IMG/VR virus record: IMGVR_UViG_3300009158_000031
Location: 186,001-250,000 of that record
Source of the DNA: a virus
DNA length: 64,000 nucleotides
Reading direction: 5' to 3' (one strand)
Under the pieces are notes generated by a model, which ran no database searches, was not told where the DNA came from, and saw only the letters and a program-made list of their open reading frames with translations. The position numbers were made by a program, and so were the translations under genes. Each line of letters starts with the position of its first letter. Positions within the stretch are counted from its first letter, which is position 1. Positions 32,976 through 41,700 of the stretch are shown here, in pieces.

Positions 32976-33680
32976 ATGAGAAAGATAGCCTTATATGAGC
33001 AATGGATAAATGAAATTGGTGATTCATCAGCCAAGCCATTCAAATGGAGTAGTCCTGTTATCGCTGTTAATATGAAGAGATGGATAGATGATTGTATCGA
33101 AGGAGCTGCAGACAAGAAGATGAGTGGAACTCAAGAAGATATTTACTATAAAACTAAAACATTTAGATATGAATTCCGATCGGATGTGACTAATACAAAT
33201 TATCATGTACACATCGGTGGATTTGTTGGTAGAAATATCTGGATTGCCTTTCAAGGAGAAAAACCTAAAGATTGGGTTGGATATCATATAATTGCCGGAT
33301 TAGGATTTGGTGTTGAAGGAGATTTCGATAAAACTACTAATCTTAATGAACAATTCCGAGTAATGGCAACCGTTACCGAATGTGCCATTGATTTTCTACA
33401 ACGATTCTTGGATGATGGACGAATCAAGATTGATAAATTTCACATGAAACCTAAGGCCGATCACGAAGAACAAAAAGGAATAGATTCTCGTCGAGCTAAA
33501 CTATATGCCCCTTATATTAAAGCCGCATTCCGCAAACTCAAAACGAAGAAGGATTATTACATAGATCAAGAGGCAGATGGATTCGTTCTTCATTTCGGAA
33601 AGGTCATAATGAACTCTCCTTATTCCACTTCAGTATTAGCATCAACCTTTGAAAATGAAGAATCCAATGAAATCAATTAA
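32976..33680 (+). CDS. Unknown protein with cargo signal
   Basis: This 234-residue protein starts M-R-K-I-A-L-Y-E-Q-W-I-N-E. The body has beta strands and a C-terminal DSRRAKLYAPYIKAAFRKL helix. No catalytic motif is recognised. It overlaps the nucleotidyltransferase gene by 14 bases. Confidence 0.6.
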   Translation: MRKIALYEQWINEIGDSSAKPFKWSSPVIAVNMKRWIDDCIEGAADKKMSGTQEDIYYKTKTFRYEFRSDVTNTNYHVHIGGFVGRNIWIAFQGEKPKDWVGYHIIAGLGFGVEGDFDKTTNLNEQFRVMATVTECAIDFLQRFLDDGRIKIDKFHMKPKADHEEQKGIDSRRAKLYAPYIKAAFRKLKTKKDYYIDQEADGFVLHFGKVIMNSPYSTSVLASTFENEESNEIN

Positions 33681-34737
33681 GCTATATGAAGCCTTCTTAA
33701 CAGAAGGAGGCTGGGCAACAACCAAAACACAAGGAACCGTTCTGACTCCAGCTGTTATCGCTGAGGTTGTGAAGGTTATGGATCTGATCAATACGGGATT
33801 CAATGGACATTTGAGAGAGCTTGAACTTCCCACTCTAGATATTCTAAAACCTATTGGCAGTGGAACTTGGTGGAGTGAAGATGTGACCGAACAACCAGAC
33901 AAAACTTATGGAGATGTCGATTACATGGTTGCCTATCCCACTTTGAAGCTCACTGCTGGTCGTGATAGAGAAGATGAGATTGCTACGGTGAAGCTATACA
34001 ATACCGAGCTGCTCATGTGGTTAGAGGAAGAAGGTATCACCGATGTAGATATTGATGAGACGAAGAAAATATCTTCGGATGTTTCTCTTAAGTTAATTGC
34101 GATCGTTCCCTTTAATGGAACTGATGCATATGTTCAGGTTGATATGGTTGTTACTCACAAAGAGTATAGTGATTGGGCAGTATTCCGTATGACTCCTATT
34201 CGTAACGTTAAAGGTTTTGTGCTAGGAAATCTCTACTCTTCATTTGGTGAAGTTCTAGATTTGTCTATTCAGGCAAGAGGAGTAAGAGCTAAATTTGAAG
34301 GTCAGGTTATGAAGCCTTATTCTAAACGAGCTAATGTTGAGGATCGCATCATCTCACAAAATGCTGAATCATTCATGACCGATATCGCTCGTTTCTTTTG
34401 GGAACAGAGCGGAACAGATATTCCATTCACCGCTACTCCTATCGAATCTTGGAAGGGAATGGATCGCAACTCTCCTCGATTCGAAGATCTAGCCGAAGGA
34501 ATTCGTCTGGTTGCCGAGACACTAGGTCAGCTAGACGAATTTGGAACTACTATTAAATACAAATCAGCTGCTGATCTACTAAATGCAGTGATTGCTCAAT
34601 ATACGAAGAAGATGATGGAAGCTTATAATTCTGCTAAATTTGATAAGGCAGAAACTCCAGCAGCAAAAGCCATTATCACTAAAGTTAGAGCAACCATTGA
34701 CGAATATATCAGTCTGGCTAAATCACTACTTACATAA
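33667..34737 (+). CDS. Putative nucleotidyltransferase with cargo signal
   Basis: This 356-residue protein is started at 33667 (not 33649 or 33655) so that it begins M-K-S-I-K-L-Y-E-A-F-L-T-E, matching the shared signal. It has G64-S-G-T followed by D83-V-D85 (YGDVDYMVAY) and a later strand YVQVDMVV with the third Asp, the polymerase-beta-type nucleotidyltransferase triad. It is the second such enzyme with this signal (first at 957). Target unknown; AMPylation-like or tRNA modification are possible. Confidence 0.65.
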   Translation: MKSIKLYEAFLTEGGWATTKTQGTVLTPAVIAEVVKVMDLINTGFNGHLRELELPTLDILKPIGSGTWWSEDVTEQPDKTYGDVDYMVAYPTLKLTAGRDREDEIATVKLYNTELLMWLEEEGITDVDIDETKKISSDVSLKLIAIVPFNGTDAYVQVDMVVTHKEYSDWAVFRMTPIRNVKGFVLGNLYSSFGEVLDLSIQARGVRAKFEGQVMKPYSKRANVEDRIISQNAESFMTDIARFFWEQSGTDIPFTATPIESWKGMDRNSPRFEDLAEGIRLVAETLGQLDEFGTTIKYKSAADLLNAVIAQYTKKMMEAYNSAKFDKAETPAAKAIITKVRATIDEYISLAKSLLT

Positions 34738-34744
34738 AAGTAAT

Positions 34745-35119
34745 ATGTTATACTATTCACCAAAAATTGCAGTCGGAGAATCGACTGTAGCAGGCAGAGG
34801 TGTATTTGCCATAGCCGATATAGAGGCTGGAGAGGTACTTGAAGAGTGCCACTTCTTTTTACTAACTAATGGTAATCATTCAGCTATGGATGATACTTTA
34901 AAAGAGATGGTATTCGCATGGCCGGCATATAATGATGTTCATCAATTTGCTGTTGTACTAGGCAGTGGAACTGTTTATAATCATTCATATGAAAACAATG
35001 CAACCTGGGATACTGATGAAGCTAAATGCTGTTTCAGATTTTCTTCTACTCGAGACATAAAGGCCGGTGAAGAGATATTCACAAATTATAACCGAAGCGG
35101 AGGAAATCACTTTGATTGA
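34745..35119 (+). CDS. SET-domain methyltransferase
   Basis: This 124-residue protein is a compact SET domain. GRGVFAIADIEAGEVLEE (N-terminal motif), TVYNHSYENNATW (the N-H-S SAM/pseudoknot motif) and STRDIKAGEEIFTNY (C-terminal Tyr motif) are all present in order. SET proteins methylate protein lysines with SAM. The start is 34745, since the frame from 34640 lies inside the previous gene. It has no cargo signal, but it lies in the cargo cluster. Confidence 0.8.
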   Translation: MLYYSPKIAVGESTVAGRGVFAIADIEAGEVLEECHFFLLTNGNHSAMDDTLKEMVFAWPAYNDVHQFAVVLGSGTVYNHSYENNATWDTDEAKCCFRFSSTRDIKAGEEIFTNYNRSGGNHFD

Positions 35120-35125
35120 TAAATA
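35118..35125 (+). promoter_or_regulatory. Late-promoter-like octamer GATAAATA
   Basis: GATAAATA overlaps the SET gene stop and ends 20 bases before ATG 35146, the same spacing as other late-type octamers here. Confidence 0.45.
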
Positions 35126-35145
35126 TAAAAACACACAAAAGCTAA

Positions 35146-36063
35146 ATGGCTAATTCAACATACACAGATCTTCAAGTTCTTATTCAACGAATAAGAGGTA
35201 AGCGAGTTCTTCTTCTTACAACATCTAATAGATGGAGTGGTGATGAAGGAGGAAAACCTAAATCTACTCAATTGGCTGAGTTAATAGCCAGATCTTTATA
35301 CGACGATTCAACGGATTCTACTCTTTGTAAAGTAATAGATATTCCATCTCTCAATATTCACAACTGTGAAGGTAATGTATCTTCCGGAAGTGGTAATGGT
35401 TGTGGAGTTAAGGCTGCTGCCCTAAAGGATACCACTAAAAATCCTACTGGTAATCTTCGTTGTTGGGCTTCTATTAATAATGCCGATGATGAGTTATGGA
35501 AAGTTAGTAATGCTATATTCGAATCAGATGTAGTCCTCTTCTTTGCTTCTACAAGATGGGGTCAGGCAAATGCATTCTATCAAAAACTTATCGAACGTCT
35601 AACTTGGTTAGAGAATCGTCACACTACTCTTGGTGAATCTAATCTACTAGGAAATATTGAAGCTGGTGGATTCTTCATTGGACACAATTGGAATGTAGAA
35701 GATGTAATGAATACTCAAAGAACGGTACTTCAGTATTTCGGATTTCAAGTTCCACCTCAACTTTTTCTTCACTGGCAATGGACTAATAGTGATACTAACG
35801 AAACTCAGAAAGGATATGAAGCTGATGCTAAAGACTTCAAAGAGGTTTGGAAAGTTGGAACATATCCTTTAGAGGAAAGTTTTAATCGTTGGTTGAATGA
35901 AGCTGGTTATGATGCTGGTTCTAGAAAACCTACTCCGGAAGAGGTTGAAATGTGCAAATCTCCAGAAGGATTTAATCAGATAAACCACTGCAAAGCTTTA
36001 GGACTTACTCCTCGTGAAGATGGAACCAAAGCCAAATCTAAAAAATATGGTGGTGACGCATAA
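35146..36063 (+). CDS. Flavodoxin-like NAD(P)H-dependent FMN reductase-like protein
   Basis: This 305-residue protein has a flavodoxin-like fold: VLLLTTSNRWSG at the N-terminus (phosphate loop), VVLFFASTRWGQANAFYQKLIERL near 125 (the typical NPxYxxxxPxxxKxxxD-like region of FMN reductases, here altered) and a later GGFFIGHNWN strand. The C-terminal 80 residues are charged. It has no cargo signal. It could be a redox enzyme acting late; substrate unknown. Confidence 0.55.
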   Translation: MANSTYTDLQVLIQRIRGKRVLLLTTSNRWSGDEGGKPKSTQLAELIARSLYDDSTDSTLCKVIDIPSLNIHNCEGNVSSGSGNGCGVKAAALKDTTKNPTGNLRCWASINNADDELWKVSNAIFESDVVLFFASTRWGQANAFYQKLIERLTWLENRHTTLGESNLLGNIEAGGFFIGHNWNVEDVMNTQRTVLQYFGFQVPPQLFLHWQWTNSDTNETQKGYEADAKDFKEVWKVGTYPLEESFNRWLNEAGYDAGSRKPTPEEVEMCKSPEGFNQINHCKALGLTPREDGTKAKSKKYGGDA

Positions 36064-36845
36064 TGAAACCGATAAAACTTTTTGAAGATTTTATTAATGA
36101 ATTCGATACAGGTAAAGTATTACTAGGTGATCCTTCTTTATTGGGTAGACCTAATAAATGGGAAGATCTCGGAATAGAGTTTGAACCTAATACTGCTGAC
36201 AAAACTCAATTAATACAATTGATAAAAGATTGGATTTTTAAAGTAAAGGCAGATCCAAAGATGGGACATATCCTTAAAGAATTGCTGCCCTTAAAAAAGA
36301 AGTTTCCGAAAATATTAGAACCATCTGAAGGTAGATCCGTCTATGAAGGTACTTCTCTTTATAGAGGAACTATAATACCATTTAAAGAAGTGTTATCACT
36401 AAAGGGTAAATGGAAACGTAACGACGCGGTTGATATTTTTGGTGGTAGCCTAAATCTCAGTACATCATATAATTGGGAAAGTATTAATAGAAAGGGATTC
36501 ACTTCGTTTACACCATCTATCGAAATAGCGGCCACTTTTGCAGGAAGCCTTAGTTCAGAAAATTATAACGAAATTGTAGCATCTAAAACGGTTGTTAAAA
36601 GATTATTAGATGGATCCATTGATGGTATGATTCCGATGATTATTAAAATTAAAGACACACATCCCTTAGCAATTATGAATCCGGTGTTTACTCAATCAAT
36701 TCACGAATTCATGAATGAATTTGAGGTATTTGTTGTTGGAAATAAAATCCGGGTTGATGAAGTTATAATTCCAGGATGGCATTACTACGAAAGAGATGCT
36801 AAAGAATTAGGAGTAGATCTTACAAAATATTTTAACATACAATGA
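36063..36845 (+). CDS. ADP-ribosyltransferase with cargo signal (Alt-like)
   Basis: This 260-residue protein starts M-K-P-I-K-L-F-E-D-F-I-N-E. It has R101 in SLYRGTI, S148 in GFTSFTP followed by helix IEIAATFA, and E219-F-E221 (E-x-E), the R-S-E triad of arginine-directed ADP-ribosyltransferases. It is longer than the one at 31789 and has a 90-residue helical spacer after the signal. Like T4 Alt it is expected to be delivered with the DNA. It overlaps both neighbours by 1-4 bases. Confidence 0.75.
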   Translation: MKPIKLFEDFINEFDTGKVLLGDPSLLGRPNKWEDLGIEFEPNTADKTQLIQLIKDWIFKVKADPKMGHILKELLPLKKKFPKILEPSEGRSVYEGTSLYRGTIIPFKEVLSLKGKWKRNDAVDIFGGSLNLSTSYNWESINRKGFTSFTPSIEIAATFAGSLSSENYNEIVASKTVVKRLLDGSIDGMIPMIIKIKDTHPLAIMNPVFTQSIHEFMNEFEVFVVGNKIRVDEVIIPGWHYYERDAKELGVDLTKYFNIQ

Positions 36846-37450
36846 AACATATCCAAGGTTTTAATACATTCCTTAATGAAGGCGAAGGTTTATTTGCTGA
36901 TGCCGGTAAAGGATCTACTAAAGGAATTGGATATGGAACGCCAGAAAAAGCTAAAGAGACTATTAAGATCGCTGACAAAATGAAGGCAGACGATCCAGGA
37001 AAAGCCGTTCAAATCGTTAATGCCATGCTCAATCGAGCTAAATACTCAAATGGTCAGAATGATGGCATGAGAGCAGCAATTCCCATCTTTCAAAAATGGT
37101 TAAAGGCCAATCAAGCATCTGAATCATTTTTAGGAGTTGATGAATTCATTCTAGAAAAACTTTGGCAAAAGGAAGTAGAATCTTCTCACCTTAACGAAAT
37201 TGAATATGACTCATCAACTGAAGAACTAACTATTACTTTTAACAATGGAGACCGCTACAGATATTATGAAGTTCCTAAATCCATCTTCCGAGAATTTGCC
37301 AATGAGAAAACTATTCTAGGAAAGATTGGTGGAGGAATTGTCAAAGGAGCCAAGAAGCTATTTGGTAAGGATATTGACGAAGGTACATATGGTAAAAAAT
37401 TCTGGTCACTCATTCGTCGAGGTGGCTATCAATACGAAAAACTCTCATGA
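36842..37450 (+). CDS. KTSC-domain protein with cargo signal
   Basis: This 202-residue protein starts M-K-H-I-Q-G-F-N-T-F-L-N-E. A helical middle (30-100) is followed by a C-terminal KTSC-like domain: SSHLNEIEYD, ITFNNGDRYRYYEVP, then GKKFWSLIRRGGY. It pairs a packaging-type N-terminus with a module also encoded alone at 15911. The function of KTSC is not settled. Confidence 0.6.
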   Translation: MKHIQGFNTFLNEGEGLFADAGKGSTKGIGYGTPEKAKETIKIADKMKADDPGKAVQIVNAMLNRAKYSNGQNDGMRAAIPIFQKWLKANQASESFLGVDEFILEKLWQKEVESSHLNEIEYDSSTEELTITFNNGDRYRYYEVPKSIFREFANEKTILGKIGGGIVKGAKKLFGKDIDEGTYGKKFWSLIRRGGYQYEKLS

Positions 37451-38112
37451 AAGAAATAAAATTATATGAGCAATGGCTCAATGAAATCGATGGTCCTGCA
37501 GATGGATCTCTATTCGGTACATCCGGAGTAGATTTTGGATTCATCGGTCTGCAAGATCCAGGAGACACACCAAATTCGTTTGAACCTAATATGGTTGAAT
37601 CCTTTATTATTGATCTTCTTCAAAGACACAATAATACCGTTCCTTCTCCTGGCACACTTACCGTCGAGTATCTTGAAGATATCGAAAAGGTACAAACCGG
37701 AATGAGTGATAAAGATCGATCATTTGTTCAGGCAGTTAATAATAATCCTATGGCTTTTCATGTTGAAGATGCCAAGAAAGCTGGTATTGATCTAGATGGT
37801 AAATGGTTAACTGAATGTTGGGATTATGCTACCAGTGTAGCAGGTACTGCAAAAGATATTTGGAAAGTAAAACGTCCATTTGAATTAAGCTCAAAAGTCA
37901 AGGGGTTGGTTCCTACTAAATCCTTCTCATTTCCTTCAACTAATGCGGCCGGATCTTTTTATGTAGCAAAAAAGGTTGCAGAGAAATATCCTCAATTGAA
38001 AGAATCTCAAATGGAAGTGGCTACTCAAATAGCAAATTCACGAGTTGTTGCCGGTGTGCATCATCCATTAGATATTGCCGTTGGAAAAATGTTAGCCTTA
38101 GGCTTATTATAA
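37447..38112 (+). CDS. PAP2/acid-phosphatase-like protein with cargo signal
   Basis: This 221-residue protein starts M-K-E-I-K-L-Y-E-Q-W-L-N-E. The C-terminal half has the three PAP2 phosphatase motifs: K-D-I-W-K-V-K-R-P (K-x6-R-P), FPSTNAAGSF in place of PSGH, and S-R-V-V-A-G-V-H-H-P-L-D (S-R-x5-H-x3-D). The nucleophile His is kept, but the motif-2 His, the general acid, is Asn, so activity may be altered. Soluble class A acid phosphatases are the nearest group. ATGA overlap with the previous gene. Confidence 0.65.
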   Translation: MKEIKLYEQWLNEIDGPADGSLFGTSGVDFGFIGLQDPGDTPNSFEPNMVESFIIDLLQRHNNTVPSPGTLTVEYLEDIEKVQTGMSDKDRSFVQAVNNNPMAFHVEDAKKAGIDLDGKWLTECWDYATSVAGTAKDIWKVKRPFELSSKVKGLVPTKSFSFPSTNAAGSFYVAKKVAEKYPQLKESQMEVATQIANSRVVAGVHHPLDIAVGKMLALGLL

Positions 38113-38666
38113 TGTTCAAGAAATTTAGACAATTCATTAATGAAGATATTCATATACCTTCCGGTAAATGGATAGACACTGACCTTAAAGGTCAGGATGA
38201 TGATATGATGCAACTCATATGGACAATGTATACTGACACATACTCTAAACAAGGATTAGATTTCTCTGCCGATGATTATGCTGAACTTAAAACTAAATAC
38301 CAAGCAACATTCTTAAAGGATGTTGACCATGATCGTATTCCAGATGCCTTTATTATATACAAGAAAACGAAGTATGGAAATAAGATTGCTCTTCTAGGAA
38401 CTAATGATAAGAAGACTGCAAAACGAGATCTTCTAGAAAAAACTATTTCATTACTTAAAAATCCTGGTTGGTTGTTAGAGGCCTCTCGTAAAATGGAAGA
38501 GATTCTTTCAAATTCAAATGTTCCTTATATTGAAGATCCTGAAATCATTGCTGATATTGTCGGTAAAGACAAGAAACCTGAAATGGTTAAACATGGATAT
38601 TATACAAGACTTCTTTCAAAAACACCAAAGCGTATCTTAAAACGCATGTATGGTAAGGTCAAATAG
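38112..38666 (+). CDS. Unknown protein with cargo signal
   Basis: This 184-residue basic protein starts M-F-K-K-F-R-Q-F-I-N-E, a shorter variant of the shared signal. VDHDRIPDAFIIY near residue 70 and a lysine-rich C-terminus are notable. No family is recognised. It is the last member of the cargo cluster. Confidence 0.6.
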   Translation: MFKKFRQFINEDIHIPSGKWIDTDLKGQDDDMMQLIWTMYTDTYSKQGLDFSADDYAELKTKYQATFLKDVDHDRIPDAFIIYKKTKYGNKIALLGTNDKKTAKRDLLEKTISLLKNPGWLLEASRKMEEILSNSNVPYIEDPEIIADIVGKDKKPEMVKHGYYTRLLSKTPKRILKRMYGKVK

Positions 38667-38740
38667 ACCAAAATGACCTAGTAGTTATTCGGCGGATCCC
38701 GTCGGTTATTAAGTAAACCCACTTTTAGGAGATATGTTCT

Positions 38741-38748
38741 TATAAATA
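38741..38748 (+). promoter_or_regulatory. Late-promoter-like octamer TATAAATA
   Basis: A perfect T4-type octamer, 17 bases before ATG 38766. If transcription starts 6-8 bases after it, ATG 38751 would be upstream of the mRNA start, which argues for 38766 as the start. Confidence 0.5.
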
Positions 38749-38765
38749 ATATGAGAAACAAACAT

Positions 38766-41700
38766 ATGAAAAATCCTATTTTAATTTGCCTGTTACTATT
38801 TAATTTAATTGTAATTGGACAAACAACACCTAAAGAAAGATACATAAACAATTCTGATTATCTTTCTAAAAACTCCTTAGTCGATTACAAAAGCTATTAC
38901 GGAGATTCCATACAAGGATTCGACGAAGCAGCTATGAAAGTTGAACTACTAAGACGAAACGTTTTTGGTTCAGAATACATCAACTACATTGCTCTTGTAA
39001 AAAGAGAATGGGTAAATCAAAAGTACGGTATCAAACCTGTACTACCTATCAATTCAAACAACCGACCTATTGGAGGTCCTAACTCAGTTAATTCACCTGG
39101 TAATGCTTGTGTGAATGAAGACTTTGAGCTTACTGCACCTGGAGCTTATAATGGAATGAATTCTGTTTTAGGATGGACAATTCAAAGTGGACAAAATACT
39201 TCCAATATCTGTTGTGGAAATCCTACATATGGTGCTGGCTGTGTTGCTAATCCTATTGCTAATTGGAATGCAGGTAGTCCTGAATTTTCTATTGTTGCTA
39301 CTCCAATACTACCTGCTCCTAGTTGTGCTAATCCTCCTGGATTTAGTATTGACAATGTATCAATACCTAATTCACCTCTTGGCGGTAACCGAGTTGCAAG
39401 ACTACAAAACTCATGTCCAACCGGTTTGATGACTCGAATTATGACACAATTTCCTGTTTCAAATTCTAATACCTTATTTCAATTTTGTTATGCTGGTTCA
39501 TGGGATGGTGTTCATGAATGTTGTGGACAACCTGCTTTTAGAATCGATATGTATAATTGTACAGGTTCATTAATCCCAATACCATGTGCCAATGTAAGCC
39601 TAACTCCTTCCGGACAATCTTGTCAAAGTGGAGTTCCTGGATATCAGGTAACCAGTGGAGTTTCATGGGTTAATTGGCAAACAAAATATATTGACTTAAC
39701 TCCTTATATTGGTCAGTGTATTAGAATTGTGGTAACTTGCTCAGATTGTTCTTATTCTGGACATCATGGAACTGCTTATTTTGATGCAAGATGCGGTGGT
39801 CAATTAGTTGGAGTTGGATTAGGTGGAGTTGGTGGAAACATTGCAGGACCTGTTAGTTATTGTGCTGGTTCAAATCAAGCTATTATTGCCGCACCATTGG
39901 GATACTCGTCATATCAATGGATATCTCCTATCACAGGAACAATTCCTGCTAATGCAGGAGGTACAGCTCCAGTATTAACCATAAGTCCAGTAGTTGCAGG
40001 TTTAGTGTATACAGTTCAGTTAAACTCACCATCAGGGTGTTCTTATATTGCAACCAATACAATCATGCCTACTCTTGTAAACATTGCAGGTATTGGTTCA
40101 GGCACAAGTTGTGCAGGAGGATCAAGTGGAACGGGTACTGTTCAAGGTAATGGCAGTGGCACAGGATACAATTATACTTGGGTAAATTCAAATAATGCTG
40201 TAGTTGGTACCTCAGCAACAGTAAGTGGACTGCTTCCAGGAACATATAGCGTAACTATAACTGGTCTTGGCGCTGCAGGATGTGGTTCAGCAACATCAAC
40301 TATATCAATAGGAGTTGGAATACCTCAAATGCAAAATCTATTAAAACCGTATTGTGGTTCTCAAGCCTATTTAAGTGTAACGGGTAATAGTGTTCAGTGG
40401 TCTACCAACAATACAGCTATCTCCGCTCCATTAGGAGTGGCAATGGGATACACAGTAAACAATCCAGTACAGGCTTCAGTATACACAGTTACCTATACTT
40501 CATTACAAAATTGTAATGAAGCAGCTTCATTCACCCTAATACCATCTCCGCCGGGCAGTATATCATTACTAACTACTTCTGTTTGTTTAAACTCGACAAA
40601 TGGCAGTGGAACTATTAATCTAACTCCTGCATCTGGTTCTCCTCCTGGAGCTAATTCATATTCAGTATGGAATTCTAATAATACTCCGGTTTACAATTCA
40701 TCATTGTCTCCTACTAATCAAAATAATTATTTGTTTGGAAACATGGGAACCGGTAGTTATCAAGTAAGAGTATTTGATGGTTCCTGTGCATACACAACTT
40801 CCTTTATTATACCTACTCATGTATTTTCTCCTACATTAAGTCCAACCTCAACAACTCTATGTCCTGGTGGAGGTATTGCAGCCGGAGTAGTATTTAGTAT
40901 TCCACCATCATTATCTCAATACACTTACTCTTGGACACCTAATATCTTTTTAGCAGGAAACACTCAACAATCAACGATTATCATACCAAATCTTGCAGTA
41001 GGTACGCAATCAAATATAACTTACTCAGTTGTAATTACTCCTACTGCTATTAATTGTCCGATGACTCGTACATTAAATTTATGGGCAATCAATCCACCAA
41101 TTCCAACTATTACTGCAATACCTAATATGTGTAACAATATGCTTCCATATCAAGTATTGGCTAATCCCAGTGGTGGTATCTTTACCGGAGTTGGAATGAG
41201 TACATTAGGTTTAATCTCTCCGACTGCTTCACTATTAGGAATCAATAACTTTACATATGCCATTTCAATTAGTACTTGCGCATCATCTAATACTGGAAGT
41301 TATCAGGTATCATATTTCAATACTTCATCATTAAGCTCTTCAATAAATCCTATATGTTCTACTAATTCAACAATAAATCTTATGACTATTGTTCAGAATA
41401 CCTTAGGATCTTGGTCAGGTAATTATATAACGAATAACATATTCAATCCAGCAAATCTAAATGGAGTATACTCATTAACCTACAATAATTTATCAACACC
41501 AAATCCTACAGTATGTCCTTCATCTACTCAAATGAATATATCGGTTACTAATACAATAATTCCGACTATTGCAAATTCCAATCCATTCTGTACGAATGCC
41601 TCCTCTTTTGTATTGATCGCTAATCCAAATGGAGGAATCTGGTCTAACAATTCTGCAGTGAGCGGTTTAGGTATTGTAACTCCTTCATTGACATCTCCTA

